A DNA stretch of 64,000 nucleotides from an uncultured Eubacteriales bacterium (GCA_900549405.1 URNZ01000003.1:1-64000); one strand, 5' to 3'. Positions 39,963 through 49,294 are shown, numbered from the stretch's first letter. A program made the numbers and translations. The notes: a model not told the origin generated them from the sequence alone.

Positions 39963-40462
39963 TTGCCCACACCCTCCCGTTCCATGGCGATGACAGGGCC
40001 GCTGGCCATATAGCCCTCGCCCCGGAGGTACATGGTGGCCCCTACCCGCAGGGCGTAGCCGCCGCCCAGGGTGACGGCCTCGTCAGTCACGGTGCAGGGG
40101 GACTCCACCGTGACCAGCACGTCCTCATAGCCGTCCACGTCGGCCAGGACATATTCCCCGTTCACCTGATCCAGGATCAGGCTCTGGCAGGGGACGGCCT
40201 GGGCACTGACCACGGTGCCCACGTCGTAATTTTTGATGTTGTCGGCCAGCTGGTCCCCCTGGTGGATGGCCTGGGCGGACCCGGCGGGCCAGCGCTGGAA
40301 GCAGACGGTGTACTGCACCGAGGCGCTGCTCACCCCGTCGCCGGAGGCGGCGGCGGGCCGGGTGAAGCGCCACATCAGAAAGACGGCGGCGGCCAGGGCC
40401 AGCACCAGGACGATGCCGTCGAACAGGTTCAGCCGCAGACGGAATTGGTTGTGCTCCTTCAT
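39959..40462 (-). CDS. Second DUF4330-like membrane-anchored protein, 167 aa
   Basis: Same design as its downstream neighbour: short cytoplasmic start (FRLRLNLFDGIVLVLALAAAVFLMWRF, helix about 14-32) and an outside domain with GDQLADNIKNYDVGTVVSAQ, aligned to GDLVYDQDYSTGGTLGAIQ of the other protein. Sequence identity between the two is low, so this is an old duplication. It overlaps both neighbours by 4 bases. Function unknown; probably an accessory to polysaccharide assembly. Confidence 0.78.
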   Translation of the reverse strand: MKEHNQFRLRLNLFDGIVLVLALAAAVFLMWRFTRPAAASGDGVSSASVQYTVCFQRWPAGSAQAIHQGDQLADNIKNYDVGTVVSAQAVPCQSLILDQVNGEYVLADVDGYEDVLVTVESPCTVTDEAVTLGGGYALRVGATMYLRGEGYMASGPVIAMEREGVGK

Positions 40463-41583
40463 TTGGATGCTCCTTTCAGGACATTCTCATAGATTTGTTC
40501 GGTGTTCCGGGCGAATACCTCGCCGGTGAACCGGGACTGATAGGTCTCCAGGGCCTTTTCCCGCATGATGGCCACCTCTTCCGGGTGATCCATCAGCTCA
40601 GCCATGGCGTCGGCCAGGGCGGCGCTGTCCTTGCTGGGGAACAGCAGGCCGTTCTGCCCGGAGGTGATGACGAAGGGGTTGCCGCCATAGTCGCTGGCGA
40701 TGGTGGGCAATCCCAAGCTCATGCCCTCCAGCAGGGCCATGCTGGTGGCCTCGGTGCCGTAGGAGGCGTTGAGCTGCACGTCCAGGATGTTCAGCAGGGC
40801 GGCGGCGTCCGAGCGGAAGCCCAGCATCTGCACCACGTCCTCCACCCCCATCTCGGTGACGGCCCGGGTGACCTCCTCCTCGAAGGCACCGGTGCCGGCC
40901 ACCAGAATGCGGAAGTTGGAATAGCCCCGGTCCTTCAGCAGCTTGGCGGCGTACACCAGATACAGGTGGCCCTTATAGTCCTCGATGCGGGCCAGGATGC
41001 CGAAGGTGAACACGTCTTTCCCCAGGCCCAGAGACTGGCGCAGGGCGGCCTTCTCCTCGTCGGAGATGGGGGAGACGGGGGCCACGCCGTTCATGACCAC
41101 GGTGATCTTCTTGGGGGAGATGCCAGCCTCGGTCAGGTTGTCCCGGGTGGCGGGGCTGACGGCGATGATGTGGTCGGCATAGTGCTCGTTGAGCAGCTTG
41201 TTCACCCACCGGCCCGGGGGATATTTCAGCTTGGCGGGGACGGGGAAGGCGGAGTGCCGACTGTAGACCACGGGCACGCGGCAGCGCTTGGCGGCGATGC
41301 GGCCAGACAGGGCCCCGTGGGTGTGGACCAGGTCGGGCTTCACCTGGCGGATGAGGGCCTGAAGGGCCTTCACGTCCTCGCTGGCATAGGAGCAGTCGGC
41401 CATGCCGTCCACCTCGTACACGGTGACGTGGGCCTCCTCCAGCAGGGGCTTGAGCAAACTGCCCCGGGGGATGGCCACCAGAGTTTCGAACTTGTCCCGG
41501 TCAGCGTAGCGCAGGTAATTCAGGATCACCCGGCCCGCGCCGCCGATGTTGGTGTCGCTGATGATATTCAGCACGCGGATCAT
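40459..41583 (-). CDS. Glycosyltransferase family 4, 374 aa
   Basis: GT-B fold enzyme. N-terminal NIISDTNIGGAGRVILNYL (acceptor domain glycine loop), central VVYSRHSAFPVP and NGVAPVSPISDEEK, and C-terminal ATSMALLEGMSLGLPTIASDYGGNPFVI, the EX7E-type donor site. Likely transfers a hexose during wall-polysaccharide repeat synthesis on the cytoplasmic face. It overlaps the upstream polymerase gene by 4 bases and the downstream DUF4330-like gene by 4 bases. Confidence 0.93.
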   Translation of the reverse strand: MIRVLNIISDTNIGGAGRVILNYLRYADRDKFETLVAIPRGSLLKPLLEEAHVTVYEVDGMADCSYASEDVKALQALIRQVKPDLVHTHGALSGRIAAKRCRVPVVYSRHSAFPVPAKLKYPPGRWVNKLLNEHYADHIIAVSPATRDNLTEAGISPKKITVVMNGVAPVSPISDEEKAALRQSLGLGKDVFTFGILARIEDYKGHLYLVYAAKLLKDRGYSNFRILVAGTGAFEEEVTRAVTEMGVEDVVQMLGFRSDAAALLNILDVQLNASYGTEATSMALLEGMSLGLPTIASDYGGNPFVITSGQNGLLFPSKDSAALADAMAELMDHPEEVAIMREKALETYQSRFTGEVFARNTEQIYENVLKGASK

Positions 41584-43040
41584 ACGAAAAGCCTCCCTTC
41601 CGGCAGGGACGTGCGCCGGGCGCTGGCGGCGCCCAGGGCCAGCACGGCCCAGAACAGGAACATGACCCGATAGTTATAGAAGGAGTAGTCCGTCATGGCC
41701 TGGACCAAAAAGCCGCACACTCCGGCGGTGAACGCGATCTGGAGCAGACGGCTGGCCGGGTCCTTCTCCCGGCTCATGGCGGAGCAGAGCATACGGAAAT
41801 AGACAAACAGCAGCAGCAGGAACACCGCCAGGGCGGCGATGCCCGCGTCGCACACGATCTGCAAAAACAGGTTGTGGGCGTGGGGGGCCACGATGCCGTT
41901 ATAGCTGTAGGCGGGATAGACCATGTTAAAGGCTCCGTCCCCCGGCCCGATGCCGCACAGCCAATAGTCCTTCAGCATGGCCAGGGTGCCTATCCAGATG
42001 TACACCCGGTAAGAGGTGGAGTTGTCCGTCAGGTTGCCGATGCTGGTGAAGCGGGAGATCACCGTCTCCGGCAGGACGAAGTACAGTCCCACCAGAGCGA
42101 AGGGGGCCAGCAGGATTAGCTGGGGGTGCCACAGCACGGCGAACACCGCCCCGGCAAACAGCAGGCCCAGCCAGGCGCCGCGAGAGAAGGTGAGGATCAT
42201 GCACACGCACATCACCCCGCAGCAGGCCAGGTAATAAAGCCGCCGCAGCCAGTCCTTGGCCGAGAGCAGCTTGGCCCCGGCGATGGGGATGACCAGCAGC
42301 AGATACTGGCCCATCATGTTGGGGTTGCCCATGGTGGCGGGGACCCGGAAGCGGATGGAGGAGAACATGTCGCTGTCCACCCAGGCCGCCGACTGATAGC
42401 CCCAGCCGAAGAGATACTGCAAGATGCCATAGAAGGACACCAGCGCCCCCACCGTGACCACCAGGGCCAGCAGAGTATCTAGCTGGCGGCGGGTGGTGAT
42501 GGCGTTATACAGCACCAGGGCGAACAGGATAAAGGCCACCGACAGCACGCCGGGCAGCAGACTGGTCTTCAGATTGACGGAGAACAGGGTGCCCGCCAGA
42601 TAGACGGCGGCATACAGCACGATATACCGGTTGGTGGGGGCCCAGGCCAGGGCGCGGTTTTTGTCCCGCACCAGCACCAGCAGCAGACTGGCATAGCCGA
42701 TGAGGGCCAGGCCCAGCACCAGCACCGAGGGGCTGAACTTGCACAGCACCGGGGCCAGCACCACCGGCAGGGCGCACCAGAACCAGGTCTGGAGAAAGAC
42801 GCTGCCGGAGAACAGCCTGTCCAGGTGCAGGGCCTTATACAGCCAGCACAGGCCGCCCCGCACCCAGGACCACAGACGGAAGAACACGCTGCCCTCCGAC
42901 GCCCCGGCCACCCAGCCCGCGGGGTGGAGGAACCACTGCACCACCCGGCTATTCTGCCACTGGCGGCCACACCACAGGCACAGAACGGACAGCAGACGCC
43001 AGAGATAGCTGCCGTCCAGGATTTGTTTCACTTGTTCCAT
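41580..43040 (-). CDS. O-antigen ligase/polymerase-like membrane protein (Wzy/WaaL), 486 aa
   Basis: About 12 hydrophobic segments. The Wzy_C signature is visible near residues 300-400: a large outside loop with FTSIGNLTDNSTSYRVYIWIGTLAMLKDYWLCGIGPGDGAFNMVYPAYSYNG and APHAHNLFLQIVCDAGIAALAVFL, the conserved H-x-x-x-L-Q motif. Such proteins polymerise or transfer undecaprenyl-linked glycans. Its neighbours (flippase, glycosyltransferases, pyruvyl transferase) support wall-polymer assembly. Start GTG/ATG at 43040 follows murJ after 60 bases. Confidence 0.9.
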   Translation of the reverse strand: MEQVKQILDGSYLWRLLSVLCLWCGRQWQNSRVVQWFLHPAGWVAGASEGSVFFRLWSWVRGGLCWLYKALHLDRLFSGSVFLQTWFWCALPVVLAPVLCKFSPSVLVLGLALIGYASLLLVLVRDKNRALAWAPTNRYIVLYAAVYLAGTLFSVNLKTSLLPGVLSVAFILFALVLYNAITTRRQLDTLLALVVTVGALVSFYGILQYLFGWGYQSAAWVDSDMFSSIRFRVPATMGNPNMMGQYLLLVIPIAGAKLLSAKDWLRRLYYLACCGVMCVCMILTFSRGAWLGLLFAGAVFAVLWHPQLILLAPFALVGLYFVLPETVISRFTSIGNLTDNSTSYRVYIWIGTLAMLKDYWLCGIGPGDGAFNMVYPAYSYNGIVAPHAHNLFLQIVCDAGIAALAVFLLLLFVYFRMLCSAMSREKDPASRLLQIAFTAGVCGFLVQAMTDYSFYNYRVMFLFWAVLALGAASARRTSLPEGRLFV

Positions 43041-43100
43041 GACTCGACCTCACTTTGATAGCGGCACAAGGGCCGCCAGAGTATGAAGAATAGGATTTGT

Positions 43101-44657
43101 TTAGCTGCGCTTGCCCCGGGCCAGGGAGACCACCAGCTTGGCCTCGGGCACGGCCAGGGCCAGGGTCAGCACAAAATAGACGATCAGGCCGACCAGAGCG
43201 CAGCCGCCCAGACTGAGCAGCTCGCCGATCTTGCCCCCGGGCAGGACCCCGGTCAGCAGAGACAGGACTCCGGCGGCGGCCAGGCCGGTGACGGCGGCGG
43301 CCAGGAGCATCTTCACCAGGTCCAGGCCCATGGTCCGGTCCAGCACCCCCTCTCCCCGGCGCTGCATGGGCAGCAGCAGGAGCAGGGCGTATACCGTGGA
43401 GGACACCGCCGAGGAGAAGGCCAGCCCCGCCACCTGGAAGGGGCCGGTGAGCACCATGCACAGGGCGATGTTCACCAGAATGGACACCCCTCCGGCGACT
43501 AACGGCGTCTTCCCGTCCTGCCGGGCGAAATAGGCCCGGCTGAGGATGTTCTGCACGGCATAGCCCGCCATGCCCAGGGACAGGAAGATCAAAGCGGAGG
43601 AGGTGATGCCCACGGCGAAGTCGTCAAACTCCCCGCCCCCGTACAAAAAGGAGATGAGGGGCCGGGAGACGGCCATCAGCCCCGCGGACATGGGCAGCAC
43701 GAAATAGAGACTGCTGTGGACCGTCTGGCGGATGGTGTCCCGAAAGGCGCTCTCCTTGCCCCCGGCGGTGAGCCGGGACAGGCGGGGGAAGATCACGTTG
43801 GTGATGGACAGGATAAAGGTGCCCGCGATGACCAGATACAGGTTGTTGGAATACTCCATGGCGGACACGCCCGCCCCGTCATACAGACGGGAGCCGAAGC
43901 GGGAGTTGATGACCAGGTTGATGGGCTGCACCCAGGTGGACACCATCACCGGGCCCATCAGGGCAAAGACCTTGCGCATTCCCTCGCTGCCTATGGCGCA
44001 CATGGGCTGGAACCGATAGCCCGTGGCCTTTAAAGAGGGCAGCTGAATAAGGCCCTGGAGCAGCCAACCCAGCAGATAGGCCCCGGCCAGGCCATAGATG
44101 CCAAAGGTGTGGTCAAAGAAGAGAAAATAGACGATGATGACCAGGTTGGACGCCGCCGACATGAGGGCCGGGGCGGTGAAACGGTCCTGGGCCTGTAAAA
44201 CGCCCACCAGGGAAAAAGCCACCCCGGAGAAGAGCACCGTGGGGAACATGACCCGGGTGAGGGAGGCGGCCAGGGCGGTGGTGGCCGGGTCGGCATAGTC
44301 GGCAAACAGGGCCACCAGAGCCTGGGGGAACAGCATCCCGATCAGGGTGAGGGCCCCGGTGAGCAGGGCCATGACGGTGATGAAGTTCCCGGCGAAGCGA
44401 AAGGCCTCCTTCCGGCCCTTCTTCTCTAAAAACTCGCTGAACACGGGGATAAAGCAGGCGGCGATGGCCGAGGCGAACACCGCGTCGAAAAACACCCGGG
44501 GGATGCGGCTGGCGGTGAAAAAGGCGTTGGCCTGAACGCCCACGCTGTAGTGGACGGCCAGCAGCCGGTCCCGGTAAAGGCCCATGACCTTGCCCAGCAG
44601 GGTGACCAGCATGACCACGCTGATGGTCTTGGCCGCGTTGTTTGACTGTTGCTCCAA
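43101..44657 (-). CDS. murJ: Lipid II or undecaprenyl-glycan flippase of the MurJ family, 518 aa
   Basis: Fourteen-helix MOP-superfamily flippase. Start EQQSNNAAKTISVVMLVTLLGKVMGLYRDRLLAVHYSVG contains the MurJ motif with the Arg residues (GLYRDRLLA) lining the cavity, and FFTASRIPRVFFDAVFASAIAACFIPVF follows. I place the start at TTG 44657 because AAGGAGG lies six bases upstream, while the 26 codons further up lack a ribosome site. First gene of the surface-glycan cluster. It could flip lipid II or the wall polysaccharide unit; context favours the latter or both. Confidence 0.92.
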   Translation of the reverse strand: MEQQSNNAAKTISVVMLVTLLGKVMGLYRDRLLAVHYSVGVQANAFFTASRIPRVFFDAVFASAIAACFIPVFSEFLEKKGRKEAFRFAGNFITVMALLTGALTLIGMLFPQALVALFADYADPATTALAASLTRVMFPTVLFSGVAFSLVGVLQAQDRFTAPALMSAASNLVIIVYFLFFDHTFGIYGLAGAYLLGWLLQGLIQLPSLKATGYRFQPMCAIGSEGMRKVFALMGPVMVSTWVQPINLVINSRFGSRLYDGAGVSAMEYSNNLYLVIAGTFILSITNVIFPRLSRLTAGGKESAFRDTIRQTVHSSLYFVLPMSAGLMAVSRPLISFLYGGGEFDDFAVGITSSALIFLSLGMAGYAVQNILSRAYFARQDGKTPLVAGGVSILVNIALCMVLTGPFQVAGLAFSSAVSSTVYALLLLLPMQRRGEGVLDRTMGLDLVKMLLAAAVTGLAAAGVLSLLTGVLPGGKIGELLSLGGCALVGLIVYFVLTLALAVPEAKLVVSLARGKRS

Positions 44658-44723
44658 GGGTCGACCTCCTTCAAACTTGGGGAGAGGTTTTGAAAAAGCG
44701 GCGGCAGTGGCCGCAATCGACTT

Positions 44724-44752
44724 ATTGTACACCAATGTGAGTACATTTTCAA
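44724..44752 (-). promoter_or_regulatory. Promoter of the murJ-csaB cluster
   Basis: Minus strand TTGAAA (44747-44752), 17-base spacer, TACAAT (44724-44729). Confidence 0.7.
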
Positions 44753-44833
44753 CCGTTGGGGCGGAGCATTCACAGCTTGTTTACACTTGCGGGGAAAGGC
44801 ACAGGATACCAGGAGAATTTCACCCGCTTTTGG

Positions 44834-44862
44834 TTGAAAAGCCGGGAAAACCCTGCTATAAT
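44834..44862 (+). promoter_or_regulatory. Promoter of the glycosidase-SLH gene
   Basis: TTGAAA (44834-44839), 17-base spacer, TATAAT (44857-44862). Divergent from the murJ promoter 82 bases away; both share the -35 TTGAAA. The leader is about 105 bases. Confidence 0.75.
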
Positions 44863-44973
44863 GTGCGGGAATGTAAGGCCCCCGGCCCGGACACGGGGGC
44901 TTTGAACGGGAACAGACCGCGTCCGGGAGCCACAAGGGGCGGGAGCGCCGCCCGGATACAAAAAGGAGCGAGC

Positions 44974-47877
44974 ATGAAAACAAGCGCAAAGACCGGCCTG
45001 CTGCGGCGGGCCACGGCCCTGGCCCTGGCGGTGGTGCTGTCCATCCCCAGCGCCTTTGCCGCCGCGGGGGACAAGAAGATACAGACCAGTACCCAGCTGG
45101 TCAGCGGACTGAGCTATCAGAACACGGTGACGGCCAACAACGGCAGCCGGGTGGAGAGCTTCTCGTTGGAGCTGGAGCCCGGGGCGGCGGCCCAGCCCAT
45201 CCTGCTGCAATCGGCGGGGACGGTGTATGGCGCGGCCACCATCAACAAGGCGGTCAGCCGGGCGGAGAGCCTGGGCTATCACGTGCTGGGGGCCATCAAC
45301 ACCGACTTCTTCGCCACCTCCACCGGCGTGCCCATGGGCATCGTCATCGAGGACGGGGACTATCAGTCCAGCCCGGAGAACGAGGCGGCCATGACCGTCA
45401 CCGACGGCAAGGTCCAGTTGGTGGAGAACCCCAAGATCCAGCTGACCCTGACCAACCAGACCAACGGCACCCAGATCCACCCCCAGCACCTGAACAAGGT
45501 CCGGGCGGCCACCGGGGGCATGTACTTAATGAACCGGCACTTCTCCACCGTGTCCACCCGCACCTCCACCTCCGGCTGGTATGTGCGCATGAAGCTGGTG
45601 GACGGCAGCGAGGGGGCCAAGCTGGCCCTGAACACCGACCTGACCCTTCAGGTGACGGAGATGCTCCAGTCCAGCTACCCCCTGGACATCGGGGAGGACG
45701 AATATGTCCTCACCGCCGACGATGCCTCCGGCTATCTGTTCAACTATCAGACCTTTGCCGTGGGGGACAAGATCACCCTGCGGGCCAGCTGTGACGACGA
45801 GACCCTGTCCAATGCCCAGTGGGCCGGGGGCGTGGGGGATATCATGGTGAAAAACGGCTCCCTCACCGACAGCAGCAAGTGGAACTATATGAACGACGGC
45901 CGGGCCCCCCGCACCGCTTTGGGCGTGAAGGCGGACGGCACCCTGCTGGTGTACGCCGTGGACGGCCGCCAGAGCGGCTATTCCATCGGCCTGAGCCAGA
46001 AGGACCTGGCTGAGGAGATGCGGGACCGGGGCTGCCAGTGGGTGGTGAACCTGGACGGCGGCGGCTCCACCGCCATCTCCGTGTGGTATCCGGGCCAGAG
46101 CGCCATCTCCATCAAGAACATCCCCTCTGACGGGCGGCCCCGCAGCTGCGCCACCTATCTGCTGCTGGTGGCCGACGAGAAGGGGGACGGCGTCCCCACC
46201 CGCCTGGCCCTGAAGGAGGAGGGCCAGACCGTCCTCACCGGCTCGGAGTTCACCCTCCCCGGGGCGGTGGCCCTGGACAAGGGGCTGAACGTGACCAATT
46301 CCAATGTGACCGACGTCGCCATCACCTCGGGCAGCGGCCTGGGGACCATTTCCGGCGGCGTCTACACCGCCGGGGGCCAGAGCGGCGTGGAGCGGCTCCA
46401 GCTCTCCTCGCCCAGCCTGGGCGTGACGGGGACCTCTCAACTGAACATCGTCTCCGGCCTTACGGTGCTCACCGTGTCCAAAAAGGGCAGCTCTAACGCC
46501 CTGAGTTCCCTGACGGTGAAGCCGGGGGACAGCGTGCAGATGGCCATCGCCGGCAGCTATTGGGGCCGCACCGCCCTGCGCAGCTGGAAGGGCGTGTCTG
46601 TCTCCGTCTCCGGGGACATCGGCACGGTGGACGAAAACGGCCTGTTCACCGCCGGAAAGACGGGGGGAAGCGGGACTATTACCGTCTCTGCCGGGGGACA
46701 GACCAAAACCGTGAAGGTGACGGTGAAGGATACCCACGCCGACGTGCCCCAGGGCCACTGGGCCTATGAGGCGGTGGAATACTGCTATGAAAAGGGCATC
46801 GTGGGCGGCGTGTCCGCCAACCTGTTTGGCCGGGACTATCAGATCCGCCGGGGGGACTTTATGCTCATGCTGTATAACGCCGTGGGCCGCCCCGCCGTGT
46901 CCACCGGCTGCACTTTTACCGATGTGAGCCAGAGCGACTATTACTACACCGCCCTGGCCTGGGCCCAGAGCGCGGGCCTGGCCTCGGGCACCGGGGACGG
47001 GAGCTATTCCCCCACCAGCTCCGTCACCCGGGAGCAGGCCTTCACCATTCTGCGCAAGGCCATGCCCCTGCTGGGCAAGACCTGCCCGGACGCCAGCCTG
47101 TCGGTGCTGAACGCCTTCTCGGACAAGGAGCAGATCGCCGACTATGCCAAGGGCCACACCGCCACCCTGGTGGCCCAGGGGGTGGTCAGCGGCAAGGGCA
47201 CGGGCATCGATCCCAAGGGCAACCTGACCCGGGCGGAGATGGCCGCCCTGCTGTACAAGCTGATGACCTATACCCCCATCACCGACGTGCCCACCGACCC
47301 GGTGACCCCCAGCCAGCCGGAGACGCCCGAGCAGCCCAGCCAGCCGGAGACGCCGGACACCCCGGATACTCCGGTGACCCCCGAGCAGCCTGACACGCCG
47401 GACACCCCCGCCCAGGAGGTCTCCCTCACCCTGGATGTGAGCCAGCTGGCCCTGAATGCCGGGGAGAGCAGAGCGCTCATCGCCACCCTGTCCCCGGAGC
47501 AGACCGGGGCGGTCGTCACCTGGAGCTGCGACTCCTCCGCCGCCGCTGTGGCCGCTGACGGCACGGTGACCAACCTGAACACCGCCGCCGGGACGGTCCA
47601 GGCCACCATCACCGCCACTTGGAGCGGGAAGAGCGCCTCCTGCACCGTGGACTGCCAGCCCGCCCAGCGCACCGGCACCGTCTTCGACGCGGACGTGGGC
47701 CTGAACGTGCGCTCCGGCCCGGGCACCACCAACCCGGTGGTGGACCGGCGGAGCAACGGGGACGTGCTCATTGTGGAGAGCGTGGAAAACGGCTGGTGCA
47801 AGGTCCTGTACCGCAACGCCGCAGGCCAGGCCGCCCGGGGCTATGTCTCCGCCGATTACCTCCAGCTATCCAACTGA
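44974..47877 (+). CDS. Secreted phosphodiester glycosidase-like protein with SLH, Ig-like and SH3 domains, 967 aa
   Basis: Signal peptide 1-29 (LLRRATALALAVVLSIPSAFAAA). Residues about 60-400 form a phosphodiester glycosidase (NAGPA-type) domain, with NTDFFATSTGVPMGIVIEDGD and VNLDGGGSTAISVW (DGGGST near 363) as conserved core. An Ig-like stretch follows, then three SLH domains (about 588-770: VPQGHWAYEAVEYCYEKGIVGG), a Pro/Thr/Glu linker of TPETPD-type repeats (about 775-815), a Big_2 domain and a C-terminal bacterial SH3 domain (NVRSGPGTTNPVVDRR, about 905-967). Probably removes or edits sugar-phosphate links in wall polymers. ATG 44974 is nine bases after AAAAGGAG. Confidence 0.93.
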   Translation: MKTSAKTGLLRRATALALAVVLSIPSAFAAAGDKKIQTSTQLVSGLSYQNTVTANNGSRVESFSLELEPGAAAQPILLQSAGTVYGAATINKAVSRAESLGYHVLGAINTDFFATSTGVPMGIVIEDGDYQSSPENEAAMTVTDGKVQLVENPKIQLTLTNQTNGTQIHPQHLNKVRAATGGMYLMNRHFSTVSTRTSTSGWYVRMKLVDGSEGAKLALNTDLTLQVTEMLQSSYPLDIGEDEYVLTADDASGYLFNYQTFAVGDKITLRASCDDETLSNAQWAGGVGDIMVKNGSLTDSSKWNYMNDGRAPRTALGVKADGTLLVYAVDGRQSGYSIGLSQKDLAEEMRDRGCQWVVNLDGGGSTAISVWYPGQSAISIKNIPSDGRPRSCATYLLLVADEKGDGVPTRLALKEEGQTVLTGSEFTLPGAVALDKGLNVTNSNVTDVAITSGSGLGTISGGVYTAGGQSGVERLQLSSPSLGVTGTSQLNIVSGLTVLTVSKKGSSNALSSLTVKPGDSVQMAIAGSYWGRTALRSWKGVSVSVSGDIGTVDENGLFTAGKTGGSGTITVSAGGQTKTVKVTVKDTHADVPQGHWAYEAVEYCYEKGIVGGVSANLFGRDYQIRRGDFMLMLYNAVGRPAVSTGCTFTDVSQSDYYYTALAWAQSAGLASGTGDGSYSPTSSVTREQAFTILRKAMPLLGKTCPDASLSVLNAFSDKEQIADYAKGHTATLVAQGVVSGKGTGIDPKGNLTRAEMAALLYKLMTYTPITDVPTDPVTPSQPETPEQPSQPETPDTPDTPVTPEQPDTPDTPAQEVSLTLDVSQLALNAGESRALIATLSPEQTGAVVTWSCDSSAAAVAADGTVTNLNTAAGTVQATITATWSGKSASCTVDCQPAQRTGTVFDADVGLNVRSGPGTTNPVVDRRSNGDVLIVESVENGWCKVLYRNAAGQAARGYVSADYLQLSN

Positions 47878-47887
47878 ATATAAAAAT

Positions 47888-47925
47888 AAGCGAGCCGCCC
47901 CGATTTGGGACGGCTCGCTTTGCTT
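47888..47925. terminator. Bidirectional terminator between the SLH gene and galE
   Basis: AGCGAGCCG-CCC / GGG-CGGCTCGCT followed by TTGCTT; AT-rich on the other side. Confidence 0.85.
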
Positions 47926-48913
47926 ACTGGTTATACCCATTGGGGTGGCTCTTGTGCCAGGCCCAGGCCGTGGCCACGATGGTGTTCAGGTCGGCAAACT
48001 GGGGCTTCCAGCCCAGAACGGACTTGGCCTTGTCCGAGGAGGCCACCAGCTGGGCCGGGTCCCCTGCCCGCCGGGGACAGATCTCCGCCGGGATGGGGTG
48101 GCCGGTGACGGCCCGGGCCACGTCGATGACCTCCTTCACCGAGAAGCCCACGCCGTTGCCCAGGTTGAACACGTTGTTCTCGCCGCCGGAGAGGAGATAG
48201 TCCAGGGCCAGAATGTGGGCCTGGGCCAGGTCGGTGACGTGGATGTAATCCCGGATACAGGTGCCGTCGGGGGTGGGGTAGTCGTCGCCGAAGATAGAAA
48301 TTTTCTCCCGCTTGCCCCCGGGGACCTGGAGGATCAGGGGGATCAGGTGGGTCTCCGGGTCGTGGGCTTCGCCGATGGCCCCGGAGGGGTGGGCGCCGCA
48401 GGCGTTGAAATACCGCAGGGCCACATAGCGCAGGCCGTGGGCCTGGCTGGTCCAGCGCATCATGTGTTCCATGGCCAGCTTGGTCTCGCCATAGCAGTTG
48501 GTGGGCTGGGTGCGGTCGGTCTCCAGAATGGGCACCCGCTCCGGCTCGCCATAGGTGGCGGCGGTGGAGGAGAATACGATCTTGTCCACCCCGTGGGCCA
48601 CCATAGACCGCAGCAGGGTGGTGGTGCCGCACAGGTTGTTGTCGTAATACTTCAGGGGGTCCTTCATAGACTCGCCCACCTGAGAGGAGGCGGCGAAGTG
48701 GATGACGCCGTCGATGTGCTCGGTCTCGAACAGCTTGTCCATGGCCGCCCGGTCCCGGATGTCCGCCTGATAGAAGCGGGCCTTGGGGTGGACGGCGGCC
48801 CGGAAGCCGGTGAGCAGGTTATCGGCCACCACCACGTCCCGTCCGGCCTCGATGAGCTCGTGTACGGTGTGGGAGCCGATGTATCCGGCTCCGCCCAGAA
48901 CAAGAATTGCCAT
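47924..48913 (-). CDS. galE: UDP-glucose 4-epimerase, 329 aa
   Basis: Interconverts UDP-glucose and UDP-galactose, feeding sugar donors to glycan assembly. Extended SDR: GGAGYIGSHT (N-terminal NAD site, residues about 7-16), SSTAATYGEPER with the catalytic Ser, NCYGETKLAMEHMM with the YxxxK pair, and CIRDYIHVTDLAQAH. Start MAILVLGGAGY at 48913 is the family N-terminus; 14 upstream codons (to 48955) hold an alternative MEETMAI start with a better ribosome site (AGGAAGG), so four extra residues are possible. Promoter at 49039-49067. Confidence 0.94.
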   Translation of the reverse strand: MAILVLGGAGYIGSHTVHELIEAGRDVVVADNLLTGFRAAVHPKARFYQADIRDRAAMDKLFETEHIDGVIHFAASSQVGESMKDPLKYYDNNLCGTTTLLRSMVAHGVDKIVFSSTAATYGEPERVPILETDRTQPTNCYGETKLAMEHMMRWTSQAHGLRYVALRYFNACGAHPSGAIGEAHDPETHLIPLILQVPGGKREKISIFGDDYPTPDGTCIRDYIHVTDLAQAHILALDYLLSGGENNVFNLGNGVGFSVKEVIDVARAVTGHPIPAEICPRRAGDPAQLVASSDKAKSVLGWKPQFADLNTIVATAWAWHKSHPNGYNQ

Positions 48914-49038
48914 AGTTTCTTCCATCCTTCCTGTGTGGGGGCGCGGACGCCCCAAAATTCGATAACAAATAGAGATTTTTCAAGATAAAAATACAAATTG
49001 AAATAGAACCTGCCGGAAAACGGCGGTCTTTGAACACC

Positions 49039-49067
49039 AAAATAGCATATTCAGCCCCGATTTTCAA
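49039..49067 (-). promoter_or_regulatory. Promoter of galE
   Basis: Minus strand TTGAAA (49062-49067), 17-base spacer, TATTTT (49039-49044). Between it and galE is AT-rich leader of about 120 bases without other features. Confidence 0.55.
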
Positions 49068-49186
49068 GGGAGCAGGTCCGTTTTACCCCGTTCTGCGGGC
49101 GAAAAAAGGACAAATTTCCCCGCGTTTCGGCCCCAGGTCGTGGTATGCTCAGGGGGAAAACAGGCAGAGAGTGGAAAAGGGACGGC

Positions 49187-49215
49187 TTGACAACGCCGGA
49201 GGATACCTTTATTAT
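49187..49215 (+). promoter_or_regulatory. Promoter of the SpoU methyltransferase gene
   Basis: TTGACA (49187-49192), 17-base spacer, TATTAT (49210-49215). A small hairpin AACCGC-AAGG-GCGGTT with TTCTTC (49231-49252) lies in the leader and may act as a weak attenuator. Confidence 0.65.
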
Positions 49216-49294
49216 AATGCGTACTGAACAAACCGCAAGGGCGGTTTCTTCGGCAAGCAAGAAAACAGAGAGACTGTAGGGAGATGGTCGGGCC

